64,000 nucleotides of DNA from Lysobacter auxotrophicus. Its GTDB lineage: Bacteria; Pseudomonadota; Gammaproteobacteria; Xanthomonadales; Xanthomonadaceae. Both the position numbers and the translations under genes were made by a program. Below are positions 1 to 9,609 of the stretch, piece after piece (position 1 is the first letter of the stretch; the number at the start of each line of letters is the position of its first letter). Where the stretch lies: the NCBI RefSeq assembly GCF_027924565.1, contig NZ_AP027041.1:1550001-1614000 (forward strand), read 5' to 3'. Under the pieces are notes generated by a model that worked only from the letters and a program-made list of their open reading frames with translations, made no database searches and was not told the DNA's origin.

Positions 1-1
1 C

Positions 2-502
2 GGCGTGGGCGGCATCACCGAGTCCGACGCCAACGCCGCGCTCACCGCGAAGGCCACGATCATCGGCTTCAACGTGCGTGCCGACGCGTCGGCCCGCAAG
101 GTGATCGAAGCCAACGGCCTGGACCTGCGCTACTTCTCGATCATCTATGACGTGATCGACCAGGTGAAGCAGGTGGCCTCGGGCATCCTGGGCGTGGAGA
201 TCCGCGAAGAGATCATCGGCACCGCCGAGGTCCGCGACGTCTTCCGCAGCTCGAAGTTCGGCGCCGTCGCCGGCTGCATGGTCGTGGAGGGCGTGGTCAA
301 GCGGAACAAGCCGATCCGCGTGCTGCGCGACAACGCGGTCATCTTCGAAGGCGAACTGGAATCGCTGCGTCGCTTCAAGGACAACGTGGACGAAGTCCGC
401 AGCGGCACCGAGTGCGGCATCGGCGTGAAGGCGTACAACGACGTCAAGCCGGGCGACCAGATCGAGTGCTTCGAGCGCATCGAAGTCCAGCGCACGCTCT
501 GA
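2..502 (+). CDS. infB: Translation initiation factor IF-2, C-terminal part (5' end outside window)
   Basis: The last 166 residues of IF-2, the GTPase that brings initiator fMet-tRNA to the 30S ribosome. The frame is open at the window start, so only the domain III/IV end is present. The segment with [20 protein letters not shown] and the closing [12 protein letters not shown] is the typical C-terminal beta-barrel that binds fMet-tRNA. The GTPase domain lies upstream of the window. It is followed on the same strand by rbfA and truB, the classical order of the nusA-infB operon. Family call is certain; nothing odd is seen. Confidence 0.97.
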   Translation, partial: GVGGITESDANAALTAKATIIGFNVRADASARKVIEANGLDLRYFSIIYDVIDQVKQVASGILGVEIREEIIGTAEVRDVFRSSKFGAVAGCMVVEGVVKRNKPIRVLRDNAVIFEGELESLRRFKDNVDEVRSGTECGIGVKAYNDVKPGDQIECFERIEVQRTL

Positions 503-508
503 AGCCGG

Positions 509-610
509 GATTCGTGATCCGGGATTCGTGATTCGTCAAAGGCGAGTAGCGGATCCCGATCACGGCCTGACGGTTTTTCGAATCACGAATCACCAATCAC
601 GAATCACCAA
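509..610. repeat. Inverted repeats of a GATTCGTGATTCG unit between infB and rbfA
   Basis: The short gap holds two or more copies of GATTCGTGATT(C/)G at about 509-535 and their reverse complement CGAATCACGAATC(ACC) at 580-610. The 13-base unit at 523-535 is perfectly complementary to 580-592, so the transcript between infB and rbfA could form a long hairpin. This is seen directly; a role in mRNA processing or stability inside the operon is inference. Confidence 0.7.
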
Positions 611-613
611 CAC

Positions 614-994
614 GTGCCAAGCAAATCGTTCCATCGCACCGACCGCGTTTCCGCCCAGCTCCGCAGGGAGCTGGGCACCCTGGTGCACGAGGCCGTGCGC
701 GAGCACGGCCTGCCGTCCGTCAGCGTGTCCGACGTGGAGGTCTCGCGCGATCTCGCGCACGCCAAGGTGTTCGTCACCGCGCTGCAGCCGGAGCGTTCGA
801 AGGAAGCGGTGAAGGCGCTCAAGGAGCTTTCCCGCGAGCTGCGTTTCCAGCTCGGTCGCGCGGTGAAGATGCGCCACGTGCCGGAGCTGCATTTCCATTA
901 CGACGACTCGGTCGATCGTGGCGAACGCATCGGCAACCTGCTGCGCGACAACCCGGCTGCCGGGCAGGACGACACGGATCCCGCGGACGACTGA
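614..994 (+). CDS. rbfA: Ribosome-binding factor A
   Basis: RbfA (126 aa) binds the free 30S subunit and helps the last steps of 16S rRNA 5'-end maturation, especially in the cold. The sequence shows the family start (SFHRTDRVSAQLRRELGTLV), the KH-like core with DVEVSRDLAHAKVFVT, and the terminal FHYDDSVDRGERIGNLL that marks the family. The start codon is GTG at 614; no upstream in-frame start is more convincing because the gap is repeat DNA. The acidic C-terminal tail is normal. It lies between infB and truB, as in most gammaproteobacteria. Confidence 0.96.
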   Translation: MPSKSFHRTDRVSAQLRRELGTLVHEAVREHGLPSVSVSDVEVSRDLAHAKVFVTALQPERSKEAVKALKELSRELRFQLGRAVKMRHVPELHFHYDDSVDRGERIGNLLRDNPAAGQDDTDPADD

Positions 995-1187
995 ACCGTC
1001 CGCGTCATCGCGCGTCGACGGACGCCCGCCGTCCGTCAGCCCGTCCTCCATCCGATCCACACACCCGTTGCCCTGACCCGGGGATCCCCGCAGGATTCGC
1101 ACGGAGCGCGCCGTCTTTCGTCCTGCCCTCGGGCAGGCAGGCCTCGCGCATCCCGGTTGCGACCTGCGGACCTTCTGCGGACGATCC

Positions 1188-2144
1188 ATGACGAAAGCCA
1201 AGACGCGCTTCCGCCCGCTCGACGGCATCCTGCTGCTGGACAAGCCGCAGGGCCTGAGTTCCAACCAGGCCCTCCAGCAGGCGCGCCATCTGTTCCGTGC
1301 GGAAAAGGGCGGTCACACCGGCAGCCTGGATCCGTTGGCGACGGGCCTGTTGCCGCTGTGCTTCGGCGAGGCGACCAAGATCGCGGGCCTGCTGCTCGGC
1401 TCGGCGAAGGCCTACGAAACCACCGCGGTGCTCGGCCTCACCACCGACAGCGACGACGCCGACGGTGCGCCGCTGCTCGAGCGCACGGTTCCCGAGCTGA
1501 ACGATGCGGCCATCGAAGCGGCGCTCGCGCCCCTGCGCGGCCCGATCCGCCAGCGCGCCCCGATCTACTCGGCCCTGAAGCAGGGCGGCGAGCCGCTCTA
1601 CGCGAAGGCGCGTCGGGGTGAGGCCATCGAGGCGCCCGAGCGCGACGTCGTGGTCCACCGGCTCGACGTGCTCGAACGCGATGGGCCGCGCCTGCGACTG
1701 CACGTCGAATGCGGTTCCGGCACCTACGTACGCAGCTTGGTCCGCGACCTGGGCGAGGCGCTCGGCTGCGGCGCCCATGTCGCCACCTTGCGCCGGCTCT
1801 GGGTCGACCCGTTCCGCGCGCCCCGGATGATCACGCTAGAGGCCCTCCGGGCGATGCGCGAATCCGACGGGGAGGCGGCGATCGACGGCCTACTGCTGCC
1901 GATCGAGGCCGGGCTTTCGCAGTTCCCGCGGGTCGACCTGGACGCCGCGTCGACCCGCCGCCTCGGGCAGGGGCAGGGCGTGGATTGCGCCCCGGCGGAC
2001 GACGGGCTGGTCGCCGTTTTCGGGCTCGACGGTCGTTGTCTGGGCCTGGGCCAGCGTTCCGGCGCCCGGCTCACGCCACAGCGCCTGTTCCGCTGGGCGG
2101 TGCAGGGTGGTCAGGCTGAACAGCCAGTGGGTTCGACCGCCTGA
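1188..2144 (+). CDS. truB: tRNA pseudouridine(55) synthase
   Basis: TruB (318 aa) converts U55 in the T-loop of tRNAs to pseudouridine and also acts as a tRNA folding chaperone. The catalytic motif [16 protein letters not shown] lies at residues 43-58, with nucleophile Asp48. [14 protein letters not shown] near the N-terminus and the [16 protein letters not shown] motif near residue 180 are also present. The C-terminal part (about 250-310) is a PUA-like domain. Length is normal. It sits about 190 bases after rbfA on the same strand; that gap holds no gene that can be supported. Confidence 0.97.
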   Translation: MTKAKTRFRPLDGILLLDKPQGLSSNQALQQARHLFRAEKGGHTGSLDPLATGLLPLCFGEATKIAGLLLGSAKAYETTAVLGLTTDSDDADGAPLLERTVPELNDAAIEAALAPLRGPIRQRAPIYSALKQGGEPLYAKARRGEAIEAPERDVVVHRLDVLERDGPRLRLHVECGSGTYVRSLVRDLGEALGCGAHVATLRRLWVDPFRAPRMITLEALRAMRESDGEAAIDGLLLPIEAGLSQFPRVDLDAASTRRLGQGQGVDCAPADDGLVAVFGLDGRCLGLGQRSGARLTPQRLFRWAVQGGQAEQPVGSTA

Positions 2145-2222
2145 ACGCGTCCGCGATCGGCCACATGAATCCGCTGGACGGAAGGCGGGCGCATCGTAGC
2201 GGTCGCATTCGCGTGGTGCTGC

Positions 2223-2231
2223 TGTTACAAT
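2223..2231 (+). promoter_or_regulatory. Candidate extended -10 promoter for rpsO
   Basis: TGTTACAAT about 135 bases before rpsO matches an extended -10 element (TGn plus TACAAT). No good -35 box is seen at 17 bases, which fits an extended -10 promoter. It is one of few AT-rich sites in the gap between truB and rpsO. Functional assignment is inference. Confidence 0.4.
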
Positions 2232-2365
2232 TTCGCCGCTTTTCAAGCACCTAAGCAGTTCCTCTTCGCAGCATCCCATCAGCAAACGGCGGGCCAGGCG
2301 GTGCGTCGGCGCGGGTCATTCCGGTCGATTCGCTTTCTGCAGGCCTCGCATCTACAAGGCACATC

Positions 2366-2626
2366 ATGTCCATCGACACCAGCAAGATCATCGAAGACAA
2401 CAAGCGCGGCGCCAACGACACCGGTTCGCCGGAAGTCCAGGTCGCCCTGCTCACCGCTCGCATCGAGCAGCTCACCGGCCACTTCAAGATCCACAAGCAG
2501 GACCACCACAGCCGTCGTGGCCTGCTGCAGATGGTCAACCGTCGCCGCAGCCTGCTCGACTACCTGAAGCGCAAGGACAACGAGCGCTACAAGGCTCTGA
2601 TCGAGAAACTCGGTCTGCGCCGCTAA
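2366..2626 (+). CDS. rpsO: 30S ribosomal protein S15
   Basis: S15 (86 aa) is a primary binder of the 16S rRNA central domain and bridges to 23S rRNA. The protein has the family pattern: [20 protein letters not shown], the [19 protein letters not shown] segment with the rRNA-binding [11 protein letters not shown], and the end [14 protein letters not shown]. An AAGG Shine-Dalgarno lies just before the ATG. A strong terminator follows, and then pnp, the usual rpsO-pnp pairing in which S15 represses its own translation in some bacteria. Confidence 0.98.
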   Translation: MSIDTSKIIEDNKRGANDTGSPEVQVALLTARIEQLTGHFKIHKQDHHSRRGLLQMVNRRRSLLDYLKRKDNERYKALIEKLGLRR

Positions 2627-2638
2627 ACGCACTACCAG

Positions 2639-2671
2639 CCGCGGCGCAGCGATGCGCCGCGGTTCGTTTTT
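2639..2671 (+). terminator. Rho-independent terminator after rpsO
   Basis: A 10-bp perfect stem CCGCGGCGCA / TGCGCCGCGG with a GCGA tetraloop is followed by TTCGTTTTT. It lies 12 bases after the rpsO stop and before pnp, so most rpsO transcripts should end here. Confidence 0.85.
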
Positions 2672-2819
2672 GAGGTACGGCAACACGCAGGCGCACGGCG
2701 CTTCAACGCAACACATCGAACCCTCCGGTTCGACCATCCGAATTCTGGCCGCCAACGCGGTCGCCCGGAGCGGGGCAGGGGCCTCGACCGGAACGCATCA
2801 GAAACGATAGGAACCCAAC

Positions 2820-4928
<2,109 letters not shown>

Positions 4929-4970
4929 GCCGGACGTCGACCCTTCGGCGACCATCGCCGGAAACACGAG

Positions 4971-4999
4971 AAAGCGGGCTTCGGCCCGCTTTTTCTTTG
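4971..4999 (+). terminator. Rho-independent terminator after pnp
   Basis: Stem AAAGCGGGC / GCCCGCTTT with a TTCG loop, followed by TTTCTTT, 42 bases after the pnp stop. A very typical terminator with a UUCG tetraloop. Confidence 0.92.
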
Positions 5000-5042
5000 T
5001 CCGCGTTCTTTCGAACAACCGGGCTCGAACCGCTTTCGCCCT

Positions 5043-5116
5043 TGTAGCCCGGGTAAGCGCAGCGCACCCGGGGACTGTCACGCCCAACCCGGTGCGCCGC
5101 GCTTACCCGGACTACA
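5043..5116. repeat. REP-type palindrome, inverted pair
   Basis: TGTAGCCCGGGTAAGCGCAG followed by CGCACCCGGGG, then an inverted copy CCGGTGCGCCGCGCTTACCCGGACTAC after a spacer. The same element recurs at about 13.6, 14.9, 18.65, 21.4-21.7, 25.7, 25.95 and 53.4 kb in this window, always between genes. Confidence 0.85.
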
Positions 5117-5215
5117 TGAGCGGTCATCGCGAACGCACGCACCCGCTCACGTCGCTCGCCCCTCACCCCTCACCGCCTTGCTACGCTTGCGCCATCCAAC
5201 CGGAGGGGGAGCCGC

Positions 5216-5857
5216 ATGGCGTCGGGATCGCAGGAGCTGGAGCGCTTCGTATACGAGGCGTTGGTGCGGGGAGAGTCCAAGGCATCGATCAGCGCCGCGC
5301 TCGCCAGTGCAGGCTGGCGCGACGAGCAGACCCGCGGCGTGCTCGACGCCTATGCCGACACGCCGTTCGTCGTGCCGGTGCCGCGCCCGCGTGCGTCGGT
5401 GTCGGCGCGTGAGGCATTCCTCTACCTGGTGCTGTTCGCCTCGTTGTACTTCGCCGCCTGGCACCTCGGCAGCCTGCTGTTCGACCTGATCGCGCGTGCC
5501 TGGCCGGACCCGGCGGAGGATTACGCGGCGTATCGTCTTGGCCGCTCGATCCGCTGGTCCACGGCCGCCTTGATCATCGCCTTCCCGGTCTTCGCGTTCG
5601 TCTCGAACTACGTGGCGAAAGACGTCGCGCGACATCCGATCAAGCGACTCTCGCCGGTGCGCCGCTGGCTGACGTACCTGACGCTGTTCGTGGCGGCGGC
5701 CGTTCTGATCGGCGACATGACGACACTCGTCTTCAACGTCCTGGGCGGGGAGCTGACCGCACGCTTCGTGCTGAAGGTCGTCGTGGTGGCGTTGATCGCC
5801 GGCAGCGCTTTCGCCTGGTACCTGTACGACCTGCGGCGCGAAGAGGTGGATGCATGA
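5216..5857 (+). CDS. DUF5671-like membrane protein
   Basis: A 213-aa protein of unknown function. The first 60 residues form a cytoplasmic helical part (ELERFVYEALVRGESKASIS) that looks like a short regulatory or binding domain. Four membrane segments follow (about 67-88, 115-135, 160-182, 190-208). The C-terminal half, with VRRWLTYLTLFVAAAVLIGD and LGGELTARFVLKVVVV, resembles the DUF5671 family as I remember it. Start at ATG 5216 has a good GGAGGGGGA ribosome site. It overlaps the next gene by four bases (ATGA), so the two are probably translated together. Confidence 0.75.
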   Translation: MASGSQELERFVYEALVRGESKASISAALASAGWRDEQTRGVLDAYADTPFVVPVPRPRASVSAREAFLYLVLFASLYFAAWHLGSLLFDLIARAWPDPAEDYAAYRLGRSIRWSTAALIIAFPVFAFVSNYVAKDVARHPIKRLSPVRRWLTYLTLFVAAAVLIGDMTTLVFNVLGGELTARFVLKVVVVALIAGSAFAWYLYDLRREEVDA

Positions 5858-6288
5858 GCGCCGCGACGGGGCGCTGGCTCCTGGTCATCGCCGGCGTCGT
5901 GGTCGCCGCCAGCGTGATCGCGGCAGTCGTGGCGATGGGGACGCCGGGCCAGCAGCGGATGGTGCGCCAGGACGATCGGCGCGTGCGCGACCTCGACCGC
6001 CTGAAGGACCAGATCGAAAGCTGGGCCGAACGCACCGGTTCGCTACCGGCGGACATCGGCGCGCTCGCACGTCCGGGCGTGCGAGCGCTTACGCAGGATC
6101 CATTCGCCGGCAAACCGTATGAGTACGTCGTGCGCACCAGTTCGACCTACACGCTCTGCGCGGTGTTCGAAACCGACACGGCGGCCACCGACGATGATGT
6201 CTATGGCCGCCCCGACTGGCCGCATCCGGCTGGACGCCACTGCTTCGATCTGAAGCTGCCGGAGAAGGCGAAGGCTGAACTCGAATGA
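5854..6288 (+). CDS. Membrane-anchored hypothetical protein, pseudopilin-like shape
   Basis: A 144-aa protein with one N-terminal membrane segment (about 8-28) and a small periplasmic domain. A helix (VRDLDRLKDQIESWAERTG) is followed by SLPADIGAL and a beta-rich part with two cysteines (TLCAVFETDT and GRHCFDLKL) that could form a disulfide. The layout (TM helix, long helix, the LP..L..L motif, small C-terminal domain) recalls type II pseudopilin-like proteins, but no prepilin peptidase site is present. The four-base overlap with the DUF5671-like gene suggests a joint role. Function unknown. Confidence 0.75.
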   Translation: MSAATGRWLLVIAGVVVAASVIAAVVAMGTPGQQRMVRQDDRRVRDLDRLKDQIESWAERTGSLPADIGALARPGVRALTQDPFAGKPYEYVVRTSSTYTLCAVFETDTAATDDDVYGRPDWPHPAGRHCFDLKLPEKAKAELE

Positions 6289-6317
6289 CGCCTCGTGTGC
6301 CGCGCACGACGCCCGCC

Positions 6318-6344
6318 TGTCACAGATTCGGTCCGTCCGCCGTC
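6318..6344 (+). promoter_or_regulatory. ECF41-type promoter (TGTCACA-N16-CGTC) before the sigma factor gene
   Basis: TGTCACA at 6318-6324 and CGTC at 6341-6344 are separated by exactly 16 bases. This is the published promoter form of ECF41 sigma factors (TGTCACA-n16-CGTC), located 31 bases before the sigma gene's start. It implies autoregulation. A second copy lies before the facing gene. Confidence 0.8.
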
Positions 6345-6375
6345 CTGTAGGCATCGCAACTTCATTCGTCCCGCC

Positions 6376-7251
6376 ATGTCCGCGAACACGCCCGACACTG
6401 CCTTTGAAACCCACCGCCGGCGCCTGATGGCGTTGGCCTACCGTCTTCTCGGCAGCCGCAGCGACGCCGAGGAGGTCGTGCAGGACGCGTGGCTGCGCTG
6501 GCATCAGGCCGACCAGGCCTCGATCCGCGATCCGGAAGGTTGGCTGGTCACCGCCACCACGCGCCTGGGCATCGACCGGCTACGCCTGGCGCGTACGCAG
6601 CGCGAGGTCTATCCCGGCCCGTGGCTGCCCGAGCCGCTCACCGTCGACGATTCGCCCGGCCCCGAGCAGCAGGCCGACGTCGCCGGACAGGTCTCGCTGG
6701 CTTTCCTCGCGCTGCTTGAAAAACTCGGGCCGGAGGAGCGCGCCGCGTTCCTGCTCAAGGACGTGTTCGACTACGACTACGCGCAGATCGCCGAGCTGCT
6801 CGGCCACACCGAGGCGAACTGCCGCCAGATGGCCAGCCGCGCCCGCACGCGCGTGCAGGCCGAACGTCCGCGCTTCGCCGTCGCGCCGGACACGCATCGC
6901 CAATTGCTCGAACGCTTCATGCACGCGATGCAGCGCGGCGATCGCGATTCGATCGTCGCGCTGTTGCACGCCGACGCGCGCCTGGTGTCCGACGGCGGCG
7001 GCAAGGTCACGGCCGTCATTCGGCCGCTGGAAGGCGCGGCGCGGATCGCCGACCTGTACTGGACCGTGGCGCGTCGTACCGCGGGTGCGGCGGAAGTGCG
7101 CATCGGACACGTCAACGGCGAGCCGGCGCTGCTGCGCTTCCACGACGGGCACCTGCATTCGATCAGCACCATCAGCGTCGACGAAGACGGCCGGATCACG
7201 CAGGTACTGTCGGTGTTGAATCCGGACAAGCTGCGCGGCTTGCACGTCTGA
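6376..7251 (+). CDS. ECF41-family RNA polymerase sigma factor (SigJ-like)
   Basis: A 291-aa extracytoplasmic-function sigma factor. Region 2 is at about 10-75 (YRLLGSRSDAEEVVQDAW) and region 4 at about 115-165 (LGPEERAAFLLKDVF, QIAELLGHTEANCRQMASRA). A SnoaL-like domain of about 110 residues follows. ECF41 hallmarks are present: WLPEPL in the linker, DGGGK in the C-terminal domain, and NPDKL at the very end. In this family the C-terminal domain acts as a built-in regulator in place of a separate anti-sigma factor. I chose ATG 6376 because the promoter at 6318-6344 lies just upstream; the open frame extends further 5' into the promoter. The facing gene is the usual partner, a carboxymuconolactone-decarboxylase-like protein. 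Confidence 0.93.
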   Translation: MSANTPDTAFETHRRRLMALAYRLLGSRSDAEEVVQDAWLRWHQADQASIRDPEGWLVTATTRLGIDRLRLARTQREVYPGPWLPEPLTVDDSPGPEQQADVAGQVSLAFLALLEKLGPEERAAFLLKDVFDYDYAQIAELLGHTEANCRQMASRARTRVQAERPRFAVAPDTHRQLLERFMHAMQRGDRDSIVALLHADARLVSDGGGKVTAVIRPLEGAARIADLYWTVARRTAGAAEVRIGHVNGEPALLRFHDGHLHSISTISVDEDGRITQVLSVLNPDKLRGLHV

Positions 7252-7252
7252 T

Positions 7253-7287
7253 CGACGCGCCCCTCCCACGCGGGGAGAGGCGCGTCG
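7253..7287. terminator. Hairpin between convergent sigma factor and CMD genes
   Basis: CGACGCGCC at 7253-7261 pairs with GGCGCGTCG at 7279-7287, with further pairing of CCTCCC and GGGGAG inside. It fills the 44-base gap between two convergent genes and could end transcripts from both sides, though it lacks a long T run. Confidence 0.55.
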
Positions 7288-7295
7288 ACGTCGCC

Positions 7296-7745
7296 TCACG
7301 CGTCCGGCAACGGCTTGCGCAGCCCGACATTAAGCACGTTCCACGCGCGGATCGCCGCGACCGCGAACGTCAGCTCCGCCATCTCCTGCTCGTTGAACTG
7401 CTCGCGTGCGTGTTCGAGCGCATCGTCCGGAACCGGCGACGTGCCCAGCGCATTGAGGGTTTCTGCCCACGCCAGCGCGGCGCGTTCGCGTGCGTCGAAG
7501 AGCGGGCTTTCGCGCCACGCGGGCAGCGTGTCGAGCTTGCGCTGGCTTTCGCCGGCCTTGCGCAGCATGGTCGAGTGCATGTCCAGGCAGAACACGCAGC
7601 CGTTGAGCTGCGACACCCGCAGCGACACCCATTCGACCAGCTTCGCGCCAAGTGGCCCCTGATGCAGGCCGGTGTTGAGCTTGAGCAGGTGCTGGAAGGC
7701 GCTGGGGGCGAGGGCGGTGTAATCCAGAGCGTGTGCGGCGTTCAT
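7296..7745 (-). CDS. Carboxymuconolactone decarboxylase / AhpD-like protein
   Basis: A 149-aa protein of the CMD/AhpD family, often peroxidase-related. NGCVFCLDMHSTMLRKAG contains the CxxC...H arrangement typical of AhpD-like disulfide reductases. The C-terminal half (EQEMAELTFAVAAIRAWNVLNVG) is also typical. Proteins of this family are the most frequent neighbours and targets of ECF41 sigma factors; here it faces that gene and carries the same promoter. Start chosen at ATG 7745 (MNAAHALDYTAL), since the longer frame would run through the promoter and leader hairpin. A role in handling oxidative or electrophile stress is inference. Confidence 0.9.
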   Translation of the reverse strand: MNAAHALDYTALAPSAFQHLLKLNTGLHQGPLGAKLVEWVSLRVSQLNGCVFCLDMHSTMLRKAGESQRKLDTLPAWRESPLFDARERAALAWAETLNALGTSPVPDDALEHAREQFNEQEMAELTFAVAAIRAWNVLNVGLRKPLPDA

Positions 7746-7749
7746 GTCG

Positions 7750-7789
7750 TCTCTCAGGTTGGCGGCCACGATGGCCGCTTCATGAGAGA
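7750..7789 (-). promoter_or_regulatory. Leader hairpin overlapping the ribosome-binding site of the CMD gene
   Basis: TCTCTCA (7750-7756) pairs with TGAGAGA (7783-7789), and inside it GCGGCCA (7762-7768) pairs with TGGCCGC (7772-7778) around a three-base loop. Read on the minus strand, the GAGAGA that should serve as Shine-Dalgarno, a few bases before the ATG at 7745, lies in the 3' arm. The hairpin could therefore limit translation. Pairing is seen; regulation is inference. Confidence 0.5.
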
Positions 7790-7790
7790 G

Positions 7791-7817
7791 GACGGGCGCC
7801 AAGCGCCGGTTGTGACA
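7791..7817 (-). promoter_or_regulatory. ECF41-type promoter before the CMD gene
   Basis: On the minus strand TGTCACA (7817-7811) and CGTC (7794-7791) are again separated by exactly 16 bases, 46 bases before the CMD start. It matches the promoter in front of the sigma gene, so both genes should be read by the same sigma factor. Confidence 0.8.
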
Positions 7818-7853
7818 CATGCGCCGGAGCGCGTTTCGCCCGGGCTGCACGCC

Positions 7854-8270
7854 TCAGCCGCGCGACGAGGTTGCCGTGTGCCGCGGCCATACGCATGCCA
7901 CCAGCCGCTGGAGCATCGCCAGCGCGAGCGCGCCGATCGACAGCACCGCAACGCCCGCGCTCCATGCGATCCAGGCGTCGCCCCGCGCGCCGGAGAATAC
8001 CAGCGTGAGGTTGCCGGCCAGTGCGATCGACACCGGCAGCCACGCCGCCGACGCGAACAGCGCGACGAACGCGACATGCCGCATCACGCCGCGTCGTGCG
8101 GTCGCCACGCCGCACGCGGCGATCGCGCACAGCCCGACGGCGGCCAGCGCATTGCCGAACGGCAAACCGCCGGGAAGCGTCGATTCGAGGTACGGCGCCC
8201 CGGCGACCAGCGATCCCAGTGCGAACATGCCCAGCACGGCGAGTGCCGCGATCTTCCAACCCGGATGCAT
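7854..8270 (-). CDS. Small four-helix membrane protein, unknown
   Basis: A 138-aa protein with four hydrophobic segments: about 7-27 (ALAVLGMFALGSLVAG), 40-57, 66-90 (HVAFVALFASAAWLPVSIAL) and 100-125. No known motif is recognised. Start at ATG 8270 is chosen for a strong AGGGGG ribosome site just upstream. It lies downstream of the histidine kinase gene on the same strand after 67 bases, so it may be cotranscribed with the two-component genes. Confidence 0.65.
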   Translation of the reverse strand: MHPGWKIAALAVLGMFALGSLVAGAPYLESTLPGGLPFGNALAAVGLCAIAACGVATARRGVMRHVAFVALFASAAWLPVSIALAGNLTLVFSGARGDAWIAWSAGVAVLSIGALALAMLQRLVACVWPRHTATSSRG

Positions 8271-8337
8271 GCGGCCCCCTTTTCGATGGCGAAGGCCGAG
8301 CCTACGCAGCGCGTCCGTCCGGCACAAGGCGCGAAGC

Positions 8338-9609
8338 CTAGGTCCCCATGCGCAATGTCGTCGTCGTCCCGCGTCCTTCGTCGGAGGCGAAATCGAGCTG
8401 CCAGCCGAGGTGTTCGCACAGGCGCGAGATCAGGTCCAGGCCGATGCCGCCACCGTCGCGGCCGCCACCGCGGGCGATGCGCGCGTAGATCTGCGCGATT
8501 TCCTCCGGCGTCATGCCGTGGCCGGGGTCGTCGATCACCACCGTCGCCGGCGATTCCAGCCGGATGGTGATGCGCCCACGATCGCTGTGCTCGATCGCGT
8601 TGCGCAGCAGGTTGCCGATGGCGACCTGCACGATCGGCAGCGGCGCGACGATCTCGCACGGCTGCAGACCGACGATGTCCAGCCGCAGGTCCTTGTCGCG
8701 GGTGAGATGGCGATGGTCTTCGACGATGCCGGGGATCAGCTCGTCGAGCGCGACGTGATCGCTGGAACGCGCCAGCCGCGCGGGGTCTTTCGCCAGCACC
8801 AGCAGCAGCGAGACCAGCTGCTCCACTTCGCGCGCGGTGCGCTGGATGCGCATCAGCTGGCCGCGCGCGGGCTCGGGCAACTGCGGCTGTTGCAGCGCGA
8901 TCTCGCTCGCGCCGGCGATGATGGCCACCGGCGTGCGCAGCTCGTGGCTGGCGCTGTCGATGAACACGCGTTCGCGCTCGACGAAGCGATCGTTGCGCTG
9001 CAGGTAATCGTTGAGCGCGTCGGCGATCACCACCAGTTCCGAACTCGCCGAGTCCGGCGTGTGGATGCGCTGGCCGGACTGGTCGGGCCGCAACTTCGCG
9101 ATGGACTGCGCCATGTCGCGCAACGGCTTGATCAGGCGGTTGACGCTCCACGCGATGGCCAGGCACAGCACGACGACGAGCGTCACGGCCGAGCCGACCA
9201 TCGTCAGGCCCATGTCGAACTCGCGCTCTTCCAGGTCGGTGATGTCGAGCGCGAGCGCGAGCGGGCGGCCGTCCACTTCGCGCACGAGCGCGACGCGCTC
9301 GACGCCGTCGATCATGATCTCGTCGTACACGCCCGGCGGGACGCCACGCAGCGGCGGCGGCATGTCCTCGGGATGGTGCCCGTCGTAGAAGGCGAGGCTT
9401 TCGGTGTTTGTCCACGGAAAGGTCGGGTCGCGCTCGTGGAGTTCGAGCAGGTGGTCCATTTCCGAATTGAGCAGCGTCTGCCAGACGAGGTCCTCCGCGT
9501 TCTCGTTGACGATGAACCCGTGCATGACCACCGCGATGCTCAGCACCACCACGTAGCCGAGCAGTCCGAGCAGGATGCGCCGGCGAAGGCCGCTGCGCGC
9601 CGTGCTCAC
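8338..9609 (-). CDS. Sensor histidine kinase (PmrB-like by context)
   Basis: A 423-aa membrane kinase with TM1 at about 12-33, a periplasmic sensor domain of about 100 residues, TM2 at about 136-158, a HAMP region, HisKA with SASHELRTPVAII (phospho-acceptor His222), and HATPase_c with NLLRNAIEHS, DDPGHGM and GGGIGLDLI. The periplasmic part is rich in Asp, Glu and His, which could bind metal ions. GTG 9609 overlaps the response-regulator stop by four bases. Located next to, and divergent from, a PAP2 phosphatase-eptA pair, it probably controls lipid A modification; that link is from context only. Confidence 0.9.
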   Translation of the reverse strand: MSTARSGLRRRILLGLLGYVVVLSIAVVMHGFIVNENAEDLVWQTLLNSEMDHLLELHERDPTFPWTNTESLAFYDGHHPEDMPPPLRGVPPGVYDEIMIDGVERVALVREVDGRPLALALDITDLEEREFDMGLTMVGSAVTLVVVLCLAIAWSVNRLIKPLRDMAQSIAKLRPDQSGQRIHTPDSASSELVVIADALNDYLQRNDRFVERERVFIDSASHELRTPVAIIAGASEIALQQPQLPEPARGQLMRIQRTAREVEQLVSLLLVLAKDPARLARSSDHVALDELIPGIVEDHRHLTRDKDLRLDIVGLQPCEIVAPLPIVQVAIGNLLRNAIEHSDRGRITIRLESPATVVIDDPGHGMTPEEIAQIYARIARGGGRDGGGIGLDLISRLCEHLGWQLDFASDEGRGTTTTLRMGT

